A stretch of 64,000 bases of DNA from Chaetomium olivaceum (taxonomy: Eukaryota > Ascomycota > Sordariomycetes > Sordariales > Chaetomiaceae), in contig JAYWVB010000040.1 in the NCBI GenBank assembly GCA_039881045.1, positions 186,001-250,000 of the forward strand. Direction: 5' to 3'. A program made the position numbers and the translations under genes. The notes below the pieces were generated by a model. It saw only the letters and a list, made by a program, of their open reading frames with translations. It was not told the origin of the DNA and made no database searches. Below, one piece after another: positions 33,128 to 45,900 of the stretch. Numbering within the stretch: the stretch's first letter is position 1; each line of letters starts with the position of its first letter.

Positions 33128-34242
33128 ATGCACAGCAAGGTCGTTATCATCGGCTCTGGGCCGGCCGCCCACACGGCCGCCATCTACCTGGCCCGTGCCG
33201 AGTTGAAGCGTAAGCATATCACGCGACCCCCCGTTGTTGAGGTATTACCGTGTTCACTAGTAACTGACACTTACATGTCGGTTAGCCGTCCTGTACGAGG
33301 GCTTCATGGCCAACGGCGTGGCGGCGGGGGGCCAGCTGACGACGACGACCGAGGTCGAGAACTTTCCGGGCTTCCCCGAGGCCGTGACGGGCCAGGAGCT
33401 GATGGACAAGATGCGCGCCCAGTCGGAGCGCTTTGGCACCGTCATCGTGGGCGAGACGGTCGGCAAGCTCGACCTCTCCAAGCGGCCCTTCGAGTACTCA
33501 ACCGAGTGGAGCCCGGACGACATCATGACAGCGGACGCCGTGATCCTCGCTACGGGCGCGTCAGCGCGGCGGCTGGGCCTGCCCGGCGAAGACAAGTACT
33601 GGCAGAACGGCATCTCGGCGTGTGCCGTGTGCGATGGCGCCGTGCCCATCTTCCGCAACAAGCCGCTCGTCGTCATCGGCGGCGGGGACTCGGCCGCCGA
33701 GGAGGCCATGTTCCTGACCAAGTACGGCAGCCACGTCACCGTGCTCGTGCGCCGCGACAAGCTGCGCGCCAGCAGCATCATGGCCCGCCGCCTGCTCGCC
33801 AACAAGAAGGTCACCGTGCGCTTCAACACGGTTGGTGTCGAGGTCAAGTGGTGATGATAAGGGGCTGATGAGCCACCTTGTTGTCAAGGATGTGGTGTCG
33901 GGCGCTGAGGAGACTATCGAGGCCAACGGCCTGTTCTACGCTGTTGGTCACGACCCAGCCACGAGCCTCGTCAAGGGCCAGCTGGAGTCCGACGAGGACG
34001 GCTACGTCCGCACGGTTCCCGGCTCTACTGTTACTAGCGTGAAGGGGTTGTTTGCGGCGGGCGATGTCCAGGACAAGAGGTATCGGCAGGCGATTACCAG
34101 CGCGGGTATGTTTTTTGTCCCGTGGTTGAGTGTGCTGCGTTGTTACTAACGGGTTGCAGGCACCGGCTGCATGGCGGCGTTGGATGCGGAGAAGTACCTG
34201 GCGGACCTCGAGGAGGAGGAGCAGGCGGATGGGAAACTATAG
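33128..34242 (+). CDS. trr1: Thioredoxin reductase (NADPH)
   Basis: Exons 33128-33209, 33286 to 34105 and 34160-34242, about 334 residues. It is a low-molecular-weight flavoprotein: FAD-binding VVIIGSGPAAHTAA at the start, GGQLTTTTEVENFPGF, the redox-active pair in SACAVCDG, NADPH-binding VVIGGGDSAAEEA, and a second FAD motif in GLFAAGDVQDKRYRQAI. It transfers electrons from NADPH to thioredoxin and is the orthologue type of Neurospora cys-9 and yeast TRR1. The ATG at 33128 matches the cytosolic start of the family (MHSKVVIIG). One extra base near 33850 breaks the frame between FNTVGVEVK and GDDKGLMSHLVVKD; the enzyme is normally needed for growth, so a sequence error is favoured. A mitochondrial-leader-like reading lies in frame upstream without an ATG. 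Confidence 0.92.
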
Positions 34243-34857
34243 AATTGCGGCTGCTTATAGACTACCGTGGGTATTCCCCGGGGTAGCTGAGATAGAAGTA
34301 TACCCTAGATTTGACATTACTTCGCTCGGACCCGCCCTTGAGCAGACTCCCCTGTGATGGCTCAAGTATCGACCCCTGACTTTAGGATGAAAGAAAGAGG
34401 AAAGGCGACCACAAGCCAAGAACGCCTGGTCTATCGAGGAGGGGACAACAGTGCGGGGTGGCGGCAATGAACCGCACGGCCGGTCACACTGAGACCATGA
34501 GACGGGAAGGGAAGGGTCATGCGAGTCCTGAAGGTACCAAAACGATTTGGTCCCTTCCAACCAAACGGAATACCTGCCAGCAATAAGCAAACTAATGCGG
34601 AGGTATTCCGCAACTGTGCCAAGTCGAGATCCGTACTGGCCCAGTGCAAGCTTGCCGTCCGGTCATCAGGGAAGCTCCCCGCAATCCGCGGTGGGCCTCA
34701 CGACATGACGGGAACAGACGGTGGTCTAATTGCTTCTCTACATAACCCGGCACTCGCCCTCCACAAAGAGCTTTTTGTCTCCGCAACTCACCGTCATCGC
34801 CTTCTCCAGAGTTTTCGCAGCAATTCAGCATTCGCCAATTTGACAACAATCATCACC
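34243..34857. other. Intergenic
   Basis: No gene or repeat recognised; promoter region of the small protein that follows. Confidence 0.5.
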
Positions 34858-35257
34858 ATGTCTGACAAGGGATACTCTTACAAGAGCTCCGGCACCAACA
34901 GCCAGGTGAGCATCTAGCTTTGCACGACTCTGGTCTTTCTAGCTACAGGAGTTGGACATTGCTAATGACTTTCGCAAAAGGGCAACCATTATTGCGCCCG
35001 GGACTATGGCAGCAGTGCCTCGAACTCGAACTCGTACCACTACAGCAACAGGTATATCCTCCTACGACCCCACCTCTCAATTGGCGTGTTCGAGCCATGC
35101 TAACCAGGATACCAGCAACGGGTCCTACTACTATTCCAACCCCAACGGCAGCACCTACTACAACGACGGCAGTGGCAGCTCGACCTACACGTCGCCCAGC
35201 GGCAACCAGTACTCCTCCAGCTCCGGCTCGTCGGGCAACTCTGGCAGCAGCAAGTAG
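34858..35257 (+). CDS. Small Ser/Tyr/Asn/Gly-rich protein, unknown function
   Basis: Three exons: 34858-34905, 34981-35051 and 35116-35257, about 86 residues. It starts MSDKGYSYKSSGTNSQGNHYC and continues as low-complexity SNSYHYSNS, GSYYYSNPNGSTYYNDG and STYTSPSGNQYSSSS to the end. I chose the acceptor at 35114-35115, not the one at 35106-35107, because only it keeps the Ser/Tyr/Asn composition across the joint. The other would switch to a Pro/Thr/Ala frame that lacks this pattern. No domain recognised. The composition, with regularly spaced Tyr and polar residues, resembles prion-like or phase-separating tails; that is inference. Confidence 0.72.
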
Positions 35258-35595
35258 GCTCTTGTACGGCACGTTCAAAGGAAGGAGATTCTCCACGGAC
35301 AAGGTGATCAGCTAGCTCGGCGAACTGGTTGACGGGGAGGTTACGTCCCGGGGGAGAGCAGTAGTCGGTATGATAGTTGAATTGAGAGCCGAGTTATCGC
35401 CTGCGGACTAGTACACATATCGTACACCATCACCATCGTAGCCTTCGCGAAATGTATTATAGTAACCCCGCCTCATCCCCAGGCAAGCCCACCTCACACC
35501 CTTCGCAACACCACCAGCTCCATCAACCAGCACCACAAGCACCATCATCAACCATCATGAACCACCATCAACCACCGTCCCCAATCCCTCATCCC
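35258..35595. other. Intergenic, 3' ends of two convergent genes
   Basis: Contains a CACCA/CATCA-rich stretch (about 35500-35580); nothing else seen. Confidence 0.5.
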
Positions 35596-36138
35596 TCAAA
35601 GCGTCGCAGCCAACCCACAAACCACCCCCCCAATCAACAACCCCGCCCTCCCCAAATTCAACACCCCCCACCAATCCACCAACCCCTTCGCCGTCCTCTC
35701 CTCCACAATAACCACCTCCCCGTCCTCCTCCTCCTCCGCCTTCACCCCACTAACCTCCTTCTCCAACCCCTTCAACCTCCCATTCGTCCCCTGCATAACC
35801 AGCGCCGTATAAGGCGCAATCCCCACCGTCAGCCCGGCCGCCGCAAGATACAGCCTCGACCTCCACAACCCAGACCCCAACCCCAACCCAAAGTTTAACT
35901 CCCTCGTCTGCAGCGCCAGCCAGAGATATCCGGCCCCCGCGGCCAGCGCCGCGAACGGCACGGTGGCGGCGCCCCGGGCATAGGTGCGGCGCCACTGCTG
36001 CAGCATGAGCGGGGTGGGGGACTCAAGCAGGCGCGGCACGAGGAAGACGGAGAGGGAGAGGTTGACGCCGGCGGCGAGGGAGGAGAGGAGGAGGGCGGTG
36101 GCTTGGGTTAGGCGGTGCGGGGTTGTGGTGTCTGCCAT
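35596..36138 (-). CDS. DUF1772 (anthrone oxygenase-like) membrane protein
   Basis: Single exon, 180 residues, start ATG at 36138. Four hydrophobic segments are visible: ALLLSSLAAGVNLSLSVFLV, AATVPFAALAAGAGYLWLAL, LYLAAAGLTVGIAPYTALVM and AGLLIGGVVCGLAATL. The central motif around APYTALVMQGTNGRL and the final WWGVLNLGRAGLLIG (compare W-x-x-LN-x-x-R) are characteristic of the DUF1772 family. The family includes anthrone oxygenases of polyketide pathways, but most members, like this one, stand alone and have no assigned reaction. There is no polyketide synthase nearby. Intact frame. Confidence 0.78.
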   Translation of the reverse strand: MADTTTPHRLTQATALLLSSLAAGVNLSLSVFLVPRLLESPTPLMLQQWRRTYARGAATVPFAALAAGAGYLWLALQTRELNFGLGLGSGLWRSRLYLAAAGLTVGIAPYTALVMQGTNGRLKGLEKEVSGVKAEEEEDGEVVIVEERTAKGLVDWWGVLNLGRAGLLIGGVVCGLAATL

Positions 36139-36796
36139 TTTTGGGGGGAGTGTAGGGTGTTGTGGTTTGGGGTATGGTGATGTGTGTGGTGGTGGGGTTG
36201 TTGGTGAGTGTGATAGGTAGGTAGGAGGTTGGTCCGCAAGTTGTGGGCAAACTGATTGTGTGAGAACTGCCCGATAATGTGCTTGCTTCGATGTGTTGAG
36301 TGTGGTTGTAGTTGAGAGATAAATGAATGGTAGAGAACCGATTTACATATGTACAAGTGATGAAGGAAGGATCGGAAGGGGTGCGTCGTTGCTGACGACA
36401 ATGTGGAGGTCCGGCAGCAAAGCTTGGCGCCGATCGTGTGTTCCCGGCTTGGCAAGTGGGTCCGGCCGAGGAGGGAGGTGCTGGGTGGAATTAATTGTTC
36501 GCTGTTCGGGAGCAACAAAGTGCCGACCCGTCCCGATCGATCACACACAAAACACCTTCCACAACGGGTGTCATCGTTTGACTCTGTCAACATCTTGAAC
36601 AATGAACCTTGGGATGACAGATGCATCATAATAGTGTCGGGTAGAGCTCATGGTTACCAATGGGCTTGTCCCCAATTCAACAATCGTGATCGAACGAAAC
36701 AGCCGCTCCATACTTGATGCTCCCACTAGGTATACTCGATGACATATACCAGAAAAAGATGAGCAGATAGTTCGATCCAAAACCCCTATCAATGCC
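36139..36796. other. Intergenic
   Basis: No gene recognised. The first 120 bases upstream of the DUF1772 gene are G/T-rich (GGTGGTGTGT-like). Confidence 0.5.
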
Positions 36797-38821
36797 TCAC
36801 AAGGCAGCCTTGCCCCTCGATTCAAAGGGCAGCGCGATAACCAAAAGGCCAGCAGCGATAAACAAGGCGCCGCTGGTGTACACCGGCGCCGCGGTCTGAA
36901 GGTCGGCGAACATAGCCACGATGGGCTTTTCTTAGAGTTAGCTTAACAGCGATTTACTAATATTCGATGGAAGCTACTCACTGCCATGATACCAAAAATG
37001 CGGTTGCAGGTTGCAGTCAGGGCATTTCCCGTCCCTCTCTGCGGCGTCGGGAAAAGCTCTGGGGTGAACCTACCCGACAGTGTCAGCAAGAGGCTTGGAA
37101 GGGGTCATAAGGAGCGCATATTTGACATACCCGTACAGCACCGCGTACATGACGTTGGAAGTGAAGTTGAAGGCGCAGTTCCAGCCCAAGAGGGCCGCCG
37201 AGTTGAGCGCTGTCGTCGACGCGTATAGGAACACGCCAGTCAGGATAGTCGAGACCGCGAGCGTGCCCTTGCGTCCAAAGTTCGGCAATTCAACCAAGAA
37301 CCCACCGAGTAGTGCGCCAGGGACACCGACCACCGCGATGATCAGTGAGTTTCGGTATGTGAGGCTGCGGTGGAATGTCAGCCACTGCTCTCCTGAACAG
37401 GACATAGAGAAGATCAGGGGCCGCCCAATGTGACCTACTATGTCGAACCGTCTCCAAAATCCGCACCACGCGAGGCCTGGATAAATGGCAAGTAGGCATT
37501 GTAGAGAGGGGGTACCTGTTTTCGTTAGCTCTTCCCAACCCCCCCAACAAGGACATAACCTACCCTAGCCCGATGAACGCCCAAACAGCCATGATCAACC
37601 CGGTCGAGAGCGCGAGCTTCTTCGTCTGAAACAACGCCTTTATCCTGTCGACTACAGAGACAATGTCAGCTTTTTTCTCCTGGTCGGGAGTATTGACAAC
37701 CACCCGTAGGCTCGAAGGCGGGCAGTCAAGGACAGATCCGACTTACGATTGATATCCTCAAGCTTCCGCTTAACTGCCTCGGCAGCCTTTGCCTGGCGCA
37801 CATACCCTTCAGGCTCGCAAGCCCTCAGGTCCTCGATCGTCAGCTTCGTCTCCTTCGCATTCCGCTTCGCCACCTCGTGCACGATCCGCACCGCATCCTC
37901 ATCCCGCCCCTTGCCCATCAGATACTTGGGCGACTCATAGATAGTGAATAGCCAAAACCGAATGACAAACATCACCACCGTGAGGCCGCCCATCGTGACC
38001 AGCAGCCACCGCCAGCCCATATTCTCCTCCCGCCTGCAGTCCGTGTCCGTCTCCTGGCACGTCAAATTCCCCAGCAGCGGCCAGGCCACCAGCGTCGCAA
38101 CCACCTGCGCAATCGCCCACGCCACCGACAGCACCGTCAGCAGGTACTGATGCGAGGGGAAAAAACTCGAGATAAATCGCCGAGTCCACCGGCAGATTGC
38201 CCCCCACCCCAAACGACCACAGCGCGGCAAACACGCCGATCGCCGCGAACGTCGGCGACCCGGCCGCCGCCATGCCAAACACGGCCGTGATGCCCAGCGT
38301 CAGGTTGAACGCCCACTTGCGGCCAAAGACGTCGCACCCGAACCCCCAGAACAGCGCGCCCGCCAGCAGGCCAATGTTCTGGCTGAGCGTGAGCAAGGGG
38401 GGCCGCGCAGGGCCGAACTCGTTCTTCACGGGCGTGAAGATCAGCGACGTCACGATCGGCCACAGGTTGTCCGATGCCCAGCCGAAGGAGATCACCGCGC
38501 TGAGCTGCCATTGGTACCAGCCCATGCCGATGTCTTGGATCTGGGAGGGGTGGGGGGGCATGTGTGTGTTAGTTATGGGGTTGTGGTGGTGAGGGTGGGG
38601 GTTGGGGGGGGGGTCAAATGGGGGTTGGTTGGGTAGTTGGCTTACGGCGCGGTTCAGGATCTTTGCTTTCATTTCGTAGACCGGGTCGATTTGGCCTTCG
38701 GGCAGGATGGCGCTGAGATTGTCGGCCGAGTGGAGGGACACGTCGTCCTGCGCGTGGGGGGGGGTTTTGGAGGCTTTGCCCACCGGGGGGCTCTGCTGCC
38801 GCCCGTTTCAATGTCGGCCAT
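36797..38821 (-). CDS. MFS transporter, sugar-porter/SVOP-like
   Basis: Seven exons on the minus strand: 38821-38646, 38540-37747, 37651-37564, 37515-37439, 37364-37131, 37069-36982 and 36925-36797. Twelve membrane segments are expected. Motifs: loop 2-3 GCDVFGRKWAFN, NLPVDSAIYLEFFPS in TM4-5, the PESPR-like YESPKYL after TM6, loop 8-9 ELPNFGRKGTLA and FTPELFPTPQRGTGNA near TM10. These place it in the sugar-porter/SVOP branch; the substrate (sugar, organic acid or phosphate) cannot be told. The C-terminus (ALPFESRGKAAL) is typical. Two frame breaks: a C9 run at 38756-38764 near the N-terminus and the GGGGAAAAAA run at 38156-38165 within EFFPS. Both are homopolymers in an otherwise intact gene, so miscalls are likely. 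Confidence 0.85.
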
Positions 38822-40423
38822 GGTGTGAAACGGCCAGGCGAGCGATGGAGCGGGCAATTCGAACTACTTCGTACCTACGAATACCTTCGGTAGGTAAGGT
38901 AGTTAAAGTTTGGGAGAGCTGAGAATGCAGGCGGGCGGGGCATGCAAAATCAATATATATAAGGTAGGCCCGACTATGCAACCCTGTCTCCAGCTGCGTG
39001 ATTAGACCTCGGGACGGGCCTGCAGCTCTGTTGCACAGCTTGATGGTATCATTGGAGCCCTGTCACTCGACCCCTCCCTGTGGTAGATAGCTTACTCCAT
39101 ATGTACAGCTTCGGTGGGCAGGAAGTGGCAGCTCGCTGAGCTCGGGCAGGCAACACGGGAAAGCGGACGTGGGGGGAAACCTTGGAAAGTCCAGAGCTAA
39201 CCTATCAGATGGGGGAACTTTTAGACATGGAAAACTCAACTCCAATGCACCCCAAATGCACCCCGACATGCCCAAGTCGCGCCATCTGCCCTGTCTCTCA
39301 CCTTATTTGCGGGGGAGGACGGATTCAGCGGTCGGGGTGACCTATGACGCCATTGCAGTGCCGCATCCGGCACCTCAAGTGCGAGGTGCTGCATCTGCCA
39401 ATTGAAGGGCGCCGTGACAGAATTGCCCCGTTTCTTATGTGCAAGAAAGTGTAACGGCGTTGTCTGGCTGCTTTATTTACTTGGTTGTGTTTTTTCTTGG
39501 CACTGTGGCCCCTGAGTCTAAGTAACCCCTGAGACCAACAGCCCCCGAGTCGGAGCAAAAAGGGGGTCCGAGTATCAACGTCGATAGAAGTCATATAACA
39601 TGAATCATAAGACATTGCCGAAAGGCCAGCATACCTACGTAACCTAATTACAGTGACCATCTCGCAGTGGCCATCCCGGTTGCCGTTGATCATTGATTAA
39701 TCGCCTTTTAGTAGCTATCATTTACTATCATTGGATGTATCTATGCATCTTGCCCGGTGACCACTGCGCACTGGCTATCGCCTGTTGGCAACTAGGAACC
39801 TTATAGACTGTGGGTACGTTAGCTAGGAATCTTATAGACTATGGGTATATTAGCTAGAAACATTATAGACTATAGGTACGTTAGCTAGGAACCTTATAGA
39901 CTGTGGGTAGATTAGCTAGGAACCTTATAGATGGTGGGTACGTTAGCTAGGATCCTTATAGACTGTGGGTAGGTTAGCGAGGAACCTTATAGACTGTGGG
40001 TATATTAGCTAGGAACCTTATAGACTATGGATATGTTAGCTAGAAACCTTATAGACGGTGGGTATATTAGCTAGGAACCTTATAGACTATGGATATGTTA
40101 GCTAGGAACCTTATCGACTGTCGGTGCCTATGAGATGATGTAGCTCAGAGACTCCCACAAGCATTACCAGGTATCTTGCAGGGACTTGCCATGATAATAC
40201 AGTGGCGAGACCACAGGAAGAGTCATCAGGGAGGTCAAAACGCCTGGCCTACGTTTATATCACAACCATTAGGGAACACAGGAATCTTCTCCTCTCCACT
40301 CCCATCTTCACTCAAGTTCGAACATAGTTCTAACTTTCATTCTTCACACGCATTTTTTGAAAGGCCCATCCCGCAGCAGACCCTCATCCCACGACAAAAG
40401 CTCATCTTAAACCAACACTCATC
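38822..40423. other. Intergenic with a minisatellite
   Basis: No gene seen. It includes the 31-bp tandem repeat at 39792-40131. The stretch 38822-39790 has mixed composition and no recognised feature. Confidence 0.6.
39792..40131. repeat. 31-bp minisatellite, 11 copies
   Basis: Copies start with CTAGGAACCTTATAGACTG or close variants every 31 bases from 39792 to 40102. Variation is mostly single substitutions (TACG or TATA in the second half); unit length is constant. It lies about 290 bases upstream of the gene at 40424. Confidence 0.95.
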
Positions 40424-41555
40424 ATGGTTCAGACACGAGCAAGCAAAGCCCGGGCCGCTGCTCAAGCCGAGCTTCAGAGGATTGCGGAAGAGGCTCCAAA
40501 GCACATGGAAAATACACGGAAGGTCAAGGAAGAGAAATGGCACCAGTTCCTGTGTAAGTCTGCCTCTTCCTGCTGGTCCCGGCAAATACCAGGACCAGCT
40601 TGCTAACAACCATCTACAACAGACCACGCACACTACGTTCACGACGTGGCCTTCTCCGCTCCCAACGGTGACATGACTCTCATCATCACCGGAGGGCGTT
40701 CCGACCCCGTCGCTCGGAACGAGAGCGACCAGAGAATTGCCTTGGTCTGTGTGCGTGGACAGGCTCGACCGCGCGCTTCCCGGGTGGCGCAACCGGGTCG
40801 TAAAAAACTACGTCCCGCTTGAGCCAGACCATCTCCCGGTGGCGGAGTTGACGCCCCGCCACGCCGGCCGTTTTTCAGCACCTCGTCGCTGCCGCGCACC
40901 ACTCGTCGCAGTCAGAGAGCCCCGCGCCCTTCGCCATCGACAGGCACCTGACTCTGAACGAGGTTGCCGACATCGCGAGGCTCAGCTTCGAGTACCAGGC
41001 CTCGTCGCTGATTGCTGCGAACGTGCCGGGCTGGGTTGAGGAGTACAAGGCCTCCGACTCGGAGCTTAACAACGAGCGGGACTTGTACTTCGGCCAGCTG
41101 GAGTACCCGTGGATAGCGTTCGAGTTCGAGGTGCAGGAGCAGTTCCAGAAGGTTTGGTAAGTCTGCTCTACCCATTCGTATTTAGGCCCATGTAAAAAGC
41201 AAGCGGCGTGCTACGCCTTGCCCCCGACCTGGCTCCCCCCCAACTGGCAATGACAAACAAACAGAATCAAACCTCGCTAACCTAGTACCTACCGAACAGT
41301 GACCACCTGATGTATTTCACCAAACTCAGGTTCTGAAACCCCGACAGCATGCCCCCCGGTGTCTACGACGATATCTACCGGTACCGGGAGGAGTATTACG
41401 AAGCCCTTTCAGCCGAGTTTTACGCATGCCGGGCCACGTCCCAGCTCGGAGACGAGCTGGTTTCGTGCCCCCACAGCCATAGCTCGGACTTGCAGGCCGT
41501 GTACAACCATCAGCTGGCCTTGTATAAGAAAAATTTGAATTCAAGTGGCGAGTAG
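40424..41555 (+). CDS. Unrecognised protein with three exons
   Basis: Exons 40424-40553, 40623 to 41156 and 41348-41555. The start MVQTRASKARAAAQAELQRIAEEAPKH follows a clean leader, and the introns have GTAAGT donors and a CTAAC branch. The body reads YHAHYVHDVAFSAPNGDMTL, VCVDRLDRALPGWRNRVVKNYV, HLTLNEVADIARLSFEYQASSL, YFGQLEYPWIAFEFEVQEQF and MPPGVYDDIYRYREEYYEAL. It is probably soluble, with a helical C-terminal half. No family recognised. Two one-base gains (TT at 40742-40743 and the run at 40868-40875) must be assumed to join the frames, so the exact protein is uncertain. The coherent protein-like composition on each side of both breaks, and in no other frame, is the reason for calling it a gene. 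Confidence 0.6.
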
Positions 41556-42934
41556 GGGAAACCCCACCCCCCGGCAGGTACTAGGGCAATTAGGTTGATT
41601 TGATTAGGTTTGCGGAACATCCAGAGTAAGGGATGGTCTGCTTGTGTAGTTCCAGGTTGTTGATTACCTTATTTAATTCTTAATTCTTAATCCGTAATTA
41701 TATCCCACCTAGAAATTGAGGTAGCCTAGACTTTTGAAACAAGAAAAGAAAATTACAACTTCAAACCTAACATTTAATGTGAAAAGTACATTCCTCTCAT
41801 TTCCCCTTGACACCACCTAGCTAGATAGTGAGGTCTTCTAATACAATTTAGTTTCCCATATGAAGTTGGAAAATGAGTGGGACTCTATTTTTCTTTTCTT
41901 TTTTCGTCTTCTTTTTGACCAGGTACCTGCTTGAGCTCTACACGATGACAGCAAAAGAGTCGACAATTTCGAACAGTACACTACCTAGCCACGAGGCTGT
42001 CAGCCACTCTCGGTATTTGAACTGGATGGTGTCGCTGCCCTGTCGGGGTGCCCCGAGGAAATGAAACGTAGCTTCATTTCCTGTTCCTCTGAAAGCACAC
42101 TGTGTATCTCGGGGAACTCTGAATGAAAGTGTAGTGCGGGATAATATTAAGCAAGGTACATTAACTAGGCTCCGAGGGGAGCAGGCTGCTGGGAAATATA
42201 CCAAGACCCGCCCTTTTGTCGTCGTTAGCCATCGTTTAACTACCCGTGCACCTTTCCGAGTCAAGTTCGTTCCCTATGCCCGTGATTCTATCTTCATCCT
42301 TTCTTTCATCAGTCTGGCTGACAGACCGCGTCCCATTCATGATGATTGAAATCTCTCTTGCCCTTGCCGCCATTTCCATAGAGGTGCTCTTCCAACTTTT
42401 GCTCCCCTCTCAGAGTCACCGTGACCAAATTAGGCAGCAGAAACCCCCGCCCATGCTCCCCTTGCTATGACCCGCAGGCATACCGAGAGCTGATAATGAC
42501 GTGACCTGTCAGGGGCGAGAACGGGTTTGGTGGGATAGAAAGAGGCTGGGGAAAGAGTGAAGAACATATAGAAAGGGAGAAAGTCAAGAGTACAAAAGAG
42601 TAAGGTAGGAGAGGAGAGGCTCTATTTATACGACAGATGCAAGTGCGACGGGGCGTTCTACATTACAAAACAAAACACTAATTCATCGCTATCTCGAGCA
42701 CCTAAAAGCCCAAGTATCACCGGCAGCGCAACCTCGACATCGAGTCGCCGGTTCTGTACCGTACATTGTCGGCTTCACAAACATGCCCATACACCCACCC
42801 ATCCATCCGCCCTCTAGCGCCATAAAGACTGATGCCAAGCCCAAAGCCACAGGGAGAAAATCAAGACTCCTGCCCAGCTCACAAATAGCGACCGCCATCC
42901 CCCCATACTACCCTGGGCCACTCAAACAACCCGC
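41556..42934. other. Intergenic, 3' ends of two convergent genes
   Basis: AT-richer than the window as a whole, with several short open frames lacking support. Nothing recognised. Confidence 0.5.
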
Positions 42935-45900
42935 TCACTGGGCCCTTTGCTTGCTCTTTTTTGACACGGCCGATCCAACCACCTGAGGAAGCGGGTTATT
43001 GTGTTCGAGCAGCAAGTGGCCATTGGTTTGAGAGAGGTTGTTGTCGTCCAGTCTGCCAACATGGTCCATCGCCCTAACCATCTGCAGGGCCGGGCCGTAA
43101 AGTGCCGAAAGCACGCCCCGAGCTTCAAGCTTCTCAAGGTCCCAGTCAGCCTTCACGCCAATCTTGAGAGAAGCATTTTGCCGGCAGAGGTCCTCCAGCT
43201 CGACGGAAATCACGGCAGCCTCGTACCACCGTGCGACCTCGCCCTTGCTCTCTTTGGTCATTCTGTTCGACCAGGGGCGGGAGCGCTTCCCCTCGTACGA
43301 GTTCCAAGCAGCCTTGGAATACGGACCCTCGGAGTACGGTTCCGTCCTCATCTGTTGGACCTCGGTGACTTCGAGGACGCTCTTGTGGTCGACACTGGCG
43401 TAACGCCACTTGGTGAGAACACGGACCTCCATCAAATCCGCGTGGCATACAGTGGGCACCGCGAACTGGAGTTCCAATGCGCCGTTCTCGTTTCTTCTAA
43501 GAAAGTTGTCAGCATAAACCCATACTCGACTCCGTAGGATTGGGTCTTCACATACAAGATGCTTAGCGACTGCATCAAATCGCGCGCGAAGGAGCCGTAC
43601 GTAACCTCTACCTCGTCAGTTTTAGTATGACACGTCACAATTCGTAAGTCCCAGTGTCGACAGATTGCATGGACGTAGATGGGCATTGGCTTGTCCCAGG
43701 CCGGCACGTTGTGTCGCAAACGAATCGAGTACGATAGCTCGGTGCTGAGTGTGCCATCATCTTTAATGTCGACAATAAACGGGGAAAGATCCTTTTCGGA
43801 ACGTGATCCAAAGTGGAAGGAATACGTCGTCGAAGCACAGCTTGGCTTGTGCTCCCAGATCCGAGCCCCTTCGGCCTCGGTGTTGATCATGTCTTCGATG
43901 TTGGGGGCATACGCAGTTAGAATCTTGGTGAAGTGAATGTCCTGGTCCCTTTTAAAGTCGGCCTTTAATCTCTCGAGCAACGTCGCCTTCTCCCATCCGT
44001 CGCTATTTTCACTCTCGTTATTGAACGCCAGGCCGCCTTTCGCCACCCTCTCGAGGATGATGCGCCCAAATTCGGCTCTTACTTCAACCTTGCCACGGCG
44101 ATAAGGACCCGAAGATAGGAGGGTGGCGATTGCTTCGTGTATTTCGTTGACAAAGTCTTCGGTGACGGGAAGGTAACCCGAAACCCCAGTCCTGAGCCTG
44201 GGAGCGGGCCGTAGGCTCAGCTGTGCGCTGGGATTCGTGAGCGCATGTAATTTCGAAGTACTACCACCGCCAACTTGACGCGCGGCGGTGTGTTTCCCTA
44301 TCGAGATCTCCTTGTCCGGGTTGTTCTCCGCCGAGGTTCTTGGTTGCCGAGCCTCCCGTCTCATCGGAGGCGTGGATGTCAATTTACGACGGTTCGGCGT
44401 CGAGCTATCCGCTACAACCGCAAGTGTATCTATGGGCAGTGGAATGAGCGGGGGCATCCCCCAGTTGATCCTCGACCTCGGGGTATCCTCAGCACTTCTT
44501 GTATCTACAGCAGCAAGCATGTCGATTAGACTGCCGTCGCCAGTGAACTCAAGCCCATTGCTCTGGGGGCTTATTATTTCCTTTGCGCTCGACGTACCTA
44601 GTTGCGCTTGGAGTGCGGAGGGCGTTTGGCGAGAAGCCGGCATTCGGGCATTAGCACCCGTCAAACCTGGCCTCCCAGTTGTCGTCCCAGGTGTCGCGAC
44701 CGTGTGAGACTCGGCACGTAATGTTGTCTCGTCATCATTGAACTCCATAAGATCTTCATGCCCTGGTACTTTGGACGACTCGGCAACTTCTTGAGAACCG
44801 GTGTCGAGAAGGTAATGCCCGGCCCGTCCAACGGACTCGTCAAAGGCCGGGACAGTCTCAACCCACGTCCCAACCTGACAGCTGGCCCCGCTGACCTGAC
44901 CATCCGCAGGAAAGTCGGGCCTTTCGGCGGGAGCATACTTGTCAATCATCCTTGTGAGTATGGCGGGCCGGTTTCCCAAGGCTGTCTTGTCTCTGGATCG
45001 AGTGGTGACCTTTGGACCGAAGAAGGACATATAGCGCTTCTGGTCGGAATTCCAAAGGCAAATGCGGATTGAAGAAGCCTCCCGGTAGAGTGTTTCGTAT
45101 GAAACTGCGAGATTTTCCACAAGGAGCCGATCGATAAGGGTCGTGCAAGTCAGCCTTGGGTCGATGTTGGTCAGGTATCGGATATCAGCCGTCAAACCGG
45201 GCGGGACCGGGCAGATGCTGTCTTCTGCATACACGATGTGATCTGCGCTCCGTGGAAGAGATAAAAGTTTCTGTAGTAATTAGCGACTGTCCCTGCTAAG
45301 TAACTGTTCTGATATCACTCACCCTGGTGGTAAGCATGACCTTGAGTCTTTCCATGGCTTCATCGATGGGCTCCCTTTTGTGACCCGCGATGAAGACCAA
45401 TTTTCCGGGACCGGTGGGAGAGAACTTGATGCTCAGTTCAGCTCCAACAATCATCGCTTGGTTGGGGGTCATGATTTCCCAGCATGCATAAGGCTCGTTC
45501 CCCTTGTCAAGGTCATCCCAAAGCTCGACGTAGGGGTAGTTGGCCAAGGCCCTGGGGCGACAGTACAGCTCGTCAACTTCGCCGACGTCGGAAGATACGG
45601 CATCTTGACTAAACCACTCGTTTTCAGGAGATGGCTATTCAATGTCAGTGGGTTCGCGACATTTCTCCCACCAATGATGCTGTCCCCTACCTCAAGAAAC
45701 CCATCTAAGCTCAACAAGTCATCTTCGGAATCACCAAACGCTTCATCTTCAAACTCGCGAGCGAGAGTGCAAAATTGCAAACGGATGGCGTGTTCATCGT
45801 TCTGGCGGCAGCTGACCTTGAACCAACTGTACTCCCTGTCATAGATAAACTCGGCTCGCTCCTGTCCTATGGGTTAGGGTAAGACCTGTAAGCAAAAATG

